Below, one piece after another: positions 6,907 through 10,597 of a stretch of 10,597 nt of DNA. Each line of letters starts with the position of its first letter. Position 1 is the stretch's first letter. Source of the DNA: JAJECS01 sp034428595 (lineage in GTDB: Bacteria > Chloroflexota > UBA11872). Made by a program: the position numbers and the translations under genes. A model generated the notes under the pieces. It saw only the letters and a list, made by a program, of their open reading frames with translations. It searched no databases and was not told the DNA's origin. The stretch spans positions 1 to 10,597 of the forward strand of contig DAOUHO010000052.1 in NCBI GenBank assembly GCA_034428595.1, written 5' to 3'.

Positions 6907-7938
6907 CTAGCTCCCGATCAACACGGATTCTGGATAGAAGTCGCGCCAGGCCCAGTCGAACGCGGATGTCCACGGCACGGGGCTGAGAGCCTGGCCCGCC
7001 AGTGGACCGCTGAGCGCCAGGCCGTTGGCCGCGCTCCATAGCGATCCCGTCTCGCGGTCGCGCAAGGCGCCGTCGCCCGCCGGCTCGAAATTTAGCAGGC
7101 GGTTCGCTACTCGTCGCAGATAGGCGCGCACGGTGCCGCTGGCCGCATCGACCCAGACCACCACGGGCTCATCGCCGACCGCCAGGTGCACCAGGCCGGC
7201 GGCCCGCGCGTGGCTGAAGTCGACGGCCGCGGCCGCGTCCCTCAAGGCGAGGCCGATCACCCAGTTCTCTCGCGGCGTCGCCAGGATGAGCCGCGGACCG
7301 CTTAGGCCATTCGCCAGCACCATCGCGTCGGGATGGCGCGCGCGAAACCCCGCCCAGGTATCCAGGGTCGAGGGAATCTGGGTGAGCGTCGCGCCTCGCA
7401 GCTCTCCGACCAGGGCTCGGCCAATCGGCTGGCTCCAGATGCTGCCGGTGGAGTGATCGAACCAGGTCATGGCGGTCTTGTAGAGCGCGCCCTGATTGCC
7501 GAAGACCAGCGTCTGGCCCTCGAAGTGCCGGTCGTGCACGAGACCGGTGTAGCAAAGCGGTCACCAGGTGACGAGTACCGGCGTGCCGCCGACCACGTCG
7601 TTGACCATCTCGCGCCGATTGAGCGTCGTGACGGGGTAGGCCCGAGCCTCGCCGTCGATGACCAGCCCAATGACCAGCTCATCCGGCTGGAGCGGCGCCT
7701 CGGCGGCGGCCACGAATTGCGGCGTGTAGACGGGTGGGATGGCGTCGCGGCTGAGGCGTTGGTCGTAGGCCGAGTCGAACATCATCCGCTCGTGCGGATC
7801 GGGCAGGTCCGCAGGCGGCTGCGCAACCTGCGGTGATTCGGTAGAGCTTCGTATCGCCCATACCAGCGCGAGTGCGCCCAGGACGATCAGGGCCATCCCG
7901 AACGCCAGCGATCCTGCGAGTCCTAGGCGATGCCGCAT
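6907..7938 (-). CDS. DUF3179 membrane-anchored protein, candidate selenoprotein (in-frame UGA at UPLC)
   Basis: One frame runs from ATG 7938 to TAG 6907-6909, interrupted only by UGA at 7561-7563. Read through, it gives 343 residues. Residues ~8-30 are a single hydrophobic helix (signal anchor), so the rest probably faces outside. The DUF3179 core follows: DELVIGLVIDGEARAYP, then MVNDVVGG, then VLVTW-[UGA]-PLCYTGLV, then TLVFGNQGALYKT and STGSIWSQ. In this family the UGA position is the first Cys of CPLC, so codon 126 as selenocysteine yields a redox-like UPLC motif. A SECIS-like hairpin lies just downstream. The biochemical function of DUF3179 is unknown to me; the Cys pair suggests redox or metal chemistry. 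It follows the Lon-like gene by 55 nt on the same strand. Alternatives are a nonsense mutation or sequencing error of a Cys codon, or separate genes at 7561-7938 and 6907-7539 (GTG start). The last is unlikely because the motif spans the junction. Confidence 0.8.
7528..7563 (-). promoter_or_regulatory. Candidate bacterial SECIS element with recoded UGA
   Basis: On the minus strand, UGA (7563-7561) is followed after 13 nt by CCGG (7547-7544), bulge UC (7543-7542), UCG (7541-7539), loop UGCA (7538-7535), CGA (7534-7532) and CCGG (7531-7528). Lower stem (4 bp, all G-C), U-containing bulge, 3-bp upper stem and a 4-nt loop with G mirror the plan of the E. coli fdhF SECIS, which binds SelB. The loop G is 24 nt after the UGA. 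An alternative pairing gives a continuous 6-bp CCGGUC/GACCGG stem with an 8-nt loop. The fold was made by eye. Confidence 0.6.
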
Positions 7939-7993
7939 GCCAACTCAGGCCAATGCCCGCCGGCGCTTACGCGGTCGGCGGCCGTACCCCGAC

Positions 7994-9592
7994 TCAGCGC
8001 AGCGCGACCTGCAGCGCCTGCGCGATGTCGTCCACCGGGATGAACGTGATGTCGTCGTGGATCCGGGGCGGGAGATCGTCCAGGTCGCGTTCATTGCCAC
8101 GCGGCAACAGGACCCGGCGCACGCCGGCGCGATGGGCCGCGAGCATCTTGGGCGCGATGGCGACGGTGGGCTCGATCCGACCATCGACCGACAGGCTACC
8201 GGTCGAAGCGAGTTCCGGGTCCACTGGGCGATCGCGTGCGAGGGACACGACGGCGATGGCCACCGCCAGCCCGGCGGCGGCGCCGTCATTGGCCAAGGCG
8301 CTCCTTGGCACCTCCACGTGCATGTCGAACTCCTGCATGAAGCGTGCCGACACCTGGAGATCCGACAGCCGTGCGCGGATGGCCGCGGTGACGACCACCA
8401 ATTCCTGCGAGACGTTGACGCCGTGCGTGTCGAGCATCGATATCCGACCCAGCCCGGGGACTAAGGCATGGCCGAGGCCTGGCATTAGCACTGCCAACAC
8501 GGAGCCGAGCCGGCCGCCATGCTCGTCAACCACGAGGGCCGCGGTGTAACCGCGACGCTGTGCGCGGCGGTCGGGGCGCTGGGGAGCGGGCGGCCGGCCG
8601 ACAAGATCGAAGAGGTGCTCGCTGCTGACGAGGTCTGGAGAGGTGCGGCCCATCGCTTCGGCCACCATCGTTCGGCGTATGACCCGCCGCAGAAGCTCGT
8701 CCAAGTGGGCGACCCCAGCCTCGTCGGTATAGCTCCGGATCAGGACCAGAAGGGCGTTGCCGTCAATCGTAAGCGCAGCGGGGGTCAAACCATGGTCGGC
8801 AAGCGCATTCGGGACAAGGATTCGCCGGGCTAGCTCGGCCTTCTGATCGATCAAGAGTCCCGGGAATTCCGCGATGTCAAGCCGAGACAGGTCGTTGGCT
8901 GAAAGCGGCTGGGTCCAGCGGCAGGTGACGATGATGAGCGCGCGCGAGAGGTCGAACGGCACGCCAAAAAATGGGTCGAGGATCTCCGCGCGCCTGGCTG
9001 GGTCGGTCAGCTGCGCCAGGAGCGTGCTGGCCTGGGCGCCCCAACGTTCGGCCGCGCGATCGATTCCGGCTAGCACGACCACGGCCTCCGGCGATTCCGC
9101 CTGCTCGACCGCGCCCATGAGGGCGCCCGGCTGGCCGTTGCGCTTCCAGATCTCCGTCGCGGTGCCGAGTTGCGCCAGGTCAATGAGCTGGAATGGTCGA
9201 CCGAGGGCCTCGGCAATGCTTCGCGCGGCGGCCACCTTGCCCACTCCGCGGGGTCCCGAAAGACAAAGCAGGCGCAGGGGAGCTGGCGAGGGTTCCGCGA
9301 GGGTTGTCTGGGCGTGATGCGCCGCCACGTGCTCCAGGATGGCGCCCACGGCTCGCGGGGGCGCGAAATGCTCGGACTCCAGGGCGTTTTTCACCGGGGC
9401 GATCGCGAGCGGTCGTACGTGGCCGGGTGTCCACGGCAGCCCGAGGGCGCGCGCGACGCTGGCGGAGTCGGCGTTGCCGGCATCCAAGCGGGTGGACAAG
9501 GCATGGGCAGCGACGTCCGGGAGATTGGCCTCGGCGAGGCGGGTCCGCAGGTCGGCTGAATCCACCGTGATCTCCACCGCGGCGACACGCAC
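7994..9592 (-). CDS. Lon-like AAA+ protein with inactivated protease site (probable pseudoprotease)
   Basis: From GTG 9592 the product is 532 residues. It lacks the N-terminal substrate (LAN) domain but keeps the LPW segment, an AAA+ domain (~100-330) and a Lon-type protease domain (~345-530). Most active residues are changed. Walker A is GPRGVGKV (113-120), with V in place of Thr. Walker B reads LAGID (174-178) where Lon has DEID. Sensor 1 Asn is R225, and the sensor 2 Arg is A295. The arginine-finger position R237 (SRLD) is kept. The catalytic Ser of KDGPSAG is A439 (NDGAAAG), and the catalytic Lys of GGLKEK is A480 (VAIAPK). Flanking fold residues (MLAAHRAGVRRVLLP, GNERDLDDLP) are well kept. 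The frame opens further upstream to 9868, but that part overlaps the divergent rhodanese gene. GTG 9577 is an alternative start. A scaffold or regulatory role is inferred. Confidence 0.85.
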   Translation of the reverse strand: MRVAAVEITVDSADLRTRLAEANLPDVAAHALSTRLDAGNADSASVARALGLPWTPGHVRPLAIAPVKNALESEHFAPPRAVGAILEHVAAHHAQTTLAEPSPAPLRLLCLSGPRGVGKVAAARSIAEALGRPFQLIDLAQLGTATEIWKRNGQPGALMGAVEQAESPEAVVVLAGIDRAAERWGAQASTLLAQLTDPARRAEILDPFFGVPFDLSRALIIVTCRWTQPLSANDLSRLDIAEFPGLLIDQKAELARRILVPNALADHGLTPAALTIDGNALLVLIRSYTDEAGVAHLDELLRRVIRRTMVAEAMGRTSPDLVSSEHLFDLVGRPPAPQRPDRRAQRRGYTAALVVDEHGGRLGSVLAVLMPGLGHALVPGLGRISMLDTHGVNVSQELVVVTAAIRARLSDLQVSARFMQEFDMHVEVPRSALANDGAAAGLAVAIAVVSLARDRPVDPELASTGSLSVDGRIEPTVAIAPKMLAAHRAGVRRVLLPRGNERDLDDLPPRIHDDITFIPVDDIAQALQVALR

Positions 9593-9699
9593 GCATGAAT
9601 CATAGCCGGGTCCGGCGGCCGGCCGTCGGTGAGAAACCCTGCAAGCAGAGCAAAAGCGCGATAAATGGCCGGCGAATACGCTGCCGAGCGCTTCGGGGA

Positions 9700-9728
9700 T
9701 TGACTCGCAGCGGACGCGGCGCGAAGAT
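9700..9728 (+). promoter_or_regulatory. Possible sigma-70-like promoter for the rhodanese gene
   Basis: The 165-nt divergent gap between the Lon-like and rhodanese genes contains TTGACT (9700-9705), a good -35 match. After 17 nt it is followed by GAAGAT (9723-9728), a poor -10 match (3 of 6). The spacing and position, 30 nt before ATG 9758, fit, but the -10 is weak. I saw no convincing promoter for the Lon-like gene in the same gap. Confidence 0.3.
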
Positions 9729-9757
9729 CGCAGCAAGAGGCGGGTGGTTTCCCGGCG

Positions 9758-10111
9758 ATGAGGTTTAACGTGGCTGCAGCACAGATGCCCTCCAACGAAG
9801 TCGATGTCCACGAGGCCAAGAAGCTGGTCGAGCAGGACGAGGTTCGGGTGATTGACGTTCGGACCCAATTCCCGTTTCCGGCCATGCCCGGGGCGGAGTA
9901 CGTGCCGCTCGAAGACATTCTGGCGCGTCCAACCGAGGCGATCCCGACCGACAAGCCGATCCTATTCATTTGCAATGTCGGCCAGACCAGCGGCGTCGCC
10001 ACGCAGATGGCGACGGCCCTGGGTCTGAACCAGGCCTACAACATGCAGGGTGGCATGGAGGCCTGGGCGGCCGCCGGTTACGACACCGAGGAGCCGCCCG
10101 CCGGCCACTAG
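9758..10111 (+). CDS. Rhodanese-like domain protein (single domain)
   Basis: The 117-residue product is a stand-alone rhodanese fold, cytoplasmic (no signal peptide). Visible elements are VRVIDVRTQFPFPAMPGAEYVPLEDI (29-54), the typical substrate-entry segment with D33-V-R. The active-site loop is C72-N-V-G-Q-T-S78, then the C-terminal YNMQGGMEAWAAAGY. C72 is in the persulfide-forming position. The usual Arg two residues after the loop Gly (CxxGxR) is T77, so thiosulfate handling may differ. It precedes the MoeB/ThiF-type gene by 44 nt on the same strand. In such pairs the rhodanese supplies or moves sulfane sulfur to a small ubiquitin-like sulfur carrier activated by the E1-like partner. That role is inferred from context. 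ATG 9785 (MPSNEVDV) is an alternative start, and neither has a clear ribosome site. Confidence 0.9.
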   Translation: MRFNVAAAQMPSNEVDVHEAKKLVEQDEVRVIDVRTQFPFPAMPGAEYVPLEDILARPTEAIPTDKPILFICNVGQTSGVATQMATALGLNQAYNMQGGMEAWAAAGYDTEEPPAGH

Positions 10112-10155
10112 GGTCGGCACGGCGCAATTGAGTTCTAGGGAACGAGGGTAGGCGC

Positions 10156-10597
10156 GTGTTCAACGTCGAGCAGGTTCAGCGATACAGCCGGCACATGCTG
10201 CTGCCGGAAGTCGGCGTCGCCGGTCAGCGCAAGCTCCTAGACGCCAGCGTGGTGGCCATTGGCGCCGGCGGGCTGGGCTCGCCGGTGCTCTATTACCTGG
10301 CCGCGGCCGGCGTGGGCAAGCTGGGCGTGGTGGACTTCGACGTCGTCGACCGCTCCAACTTGCAGCGCCAGATCTTGCACCGCGAGGACCGCGTGGGACT
10401 GCCCAAGACCGGGTCGGCGGCCGAGACGCTCACCGGGCTCAACTCGGACGTGGAGGTGATCGAGCACAACGAGCCGCTGACCTCTGAGAATGCGATGGAA
10501 GTTCTGGGCGGCTACGACGTGATCGTGAACGGCTGCGACAACTTCCCCACGCGCTATCTCGTCAACGACGCCGCCTACATGCTGGGCAAGCCGGTGG
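10156..10597 (+). CDS. MoeB/ThiF-family E1-like adenylyltransferase (partial, C-terminus outside window)
   Basis: 147 residues are visible, starting at GTG 10156, which has a good ribosome site (GAGGG at 10144-10148). The N-terminus VEQVQRYSRHMLLPEVGVAGQ is the classic opening of MoeB/ThiF/HesA proteins. The nucleotide-binding GAGGLG (36-41), acidic D60, NLQRQILH (68-75) with its Arg, K84, and the D128-N-F-P-T-R-Y segment are all in their family positions. These enzymes adenylate the C-terminal glycine of a ubiquitin-like sulfur carrier (MoaD, ThiS or CysO type), which then receives sulfur for molybdopterin, thiamine or cysteine synthesis. The sequence cannot say which carrier is used. The zinc Cys pairs and any C-terminal rhodanese domain lie beyond the edge. 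The rhodanese gene upstream is a plausible sulfur donor partner in the same operon. Confidence 0.93.
   Translation, partial: MFNVEQVQRYSRHMLLPEVGVAGQRKLLDASVVAIGAGGLGSPVLYYLAAAGVGKLGVVDFDVVDRSNLQRQILHREDRVGLPKTGSAAETLTGLNSDVEVIEHNEPLTSENAMEVLGGYDVIVNGCDNFPTRYLVNDAAYMLGKPV

Noticed and set aside
6907..7539. Separate downstream gene starting at GTG 7539
   Set aside because: The DUF3179 motif spans the UGA, the two halves are in one frame, and a start at 7539 would cut off the PLC residues. Possible only if the gene is broken.
7561..7563. UGA read as Trp (alternative genetic code)
   Set aside because: UGA ends several intact genes in the window, and the family has Cys, not Trp, at this column.
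9593..9868. N-terminal extension of the Lon-like frame
   Set aside because: It overlaps the divergent rhodanese gene and the intergenic gap, and its translation is unlike Lon. The true start is more likely GTG 9592 or 9577.

Overview
This is a GC-rich, gene-dense bacterial segment with several GTG starts and short intergenic gaps. The gene mix suggests an environmental, possibly Chloroflexota-like bacterium: a heterodimeric ABC exporter, a creatinase-like M24 protein, a Gfo/Idh/MocA oxidoreductase, a DUF3179 protein, and copies of a GAGGAATCT-type intergenic repeat. That placement is inference only, since there is no rRNA or other phylogenetic marker in the window.

Layout: (1) 1-3264, minus strand: two consecutive ABC exporter half-transporters, the second cut by the left edge. 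Their nucleotide-binding motifs are asymmetric, as in a heterodimer with one degenerate ATP site. (2) About 3325-3513, plus strand: an orphan C-terminal scrap of a third ABC ATPase, lying between the exporter promoter side and the next gene. (3) 3519-5867, plus strand: an M24 'pita-bread' protein that has lost the metal ligands (creatinase/ectoine-hydrolase type), followed by a Gfo/Idh/MocA NAD(P)-dependent oxidoreductase. (4) 5868-6138: non-coding, holding degenerate direct repeats and a long imperfect inverted repeat. (5) 6139-6771, plus strand: a GNAT acetyltransferase with a C-terminal cysteine motif. (6) 6907-9592, minus strand: a Lon-like protein with both catalytic dyad residues and much of its ATPase machinery replaced, followed by a membrane-anchored DUF3179 protein. 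(7) 9758 to the right edge, plus strand: a rhodanese-like protein and a MoeB/ThiF-type E1-like enzyme, a likely sulfur-transfer pair.

The most striking observation is in the DUF3179 gene. Its reading frame is open over 344 codons except for one in-frame UGA, placed exactly where the family has the first cysteine of its CPLC motif, giving U-P-L-C. About 13 nt after this UGA a hairpin can be drawn with a lower stem, a bulge beginning with U, a short upper stem and a 4-nt loop containing G, closely resembling a bacterial SECIS element. I interpret the gene as a candidate selenoprotein rather than a split pair of genes. The neighbouring Lon-like protein is a probable pseudoenzyme. Together with the divergent rhodanese/MoeB pair, this right-hand third of the window is where thiol, selenol and sulfur chemistry is concentrated, although a functional link between them is only a hypothesis.
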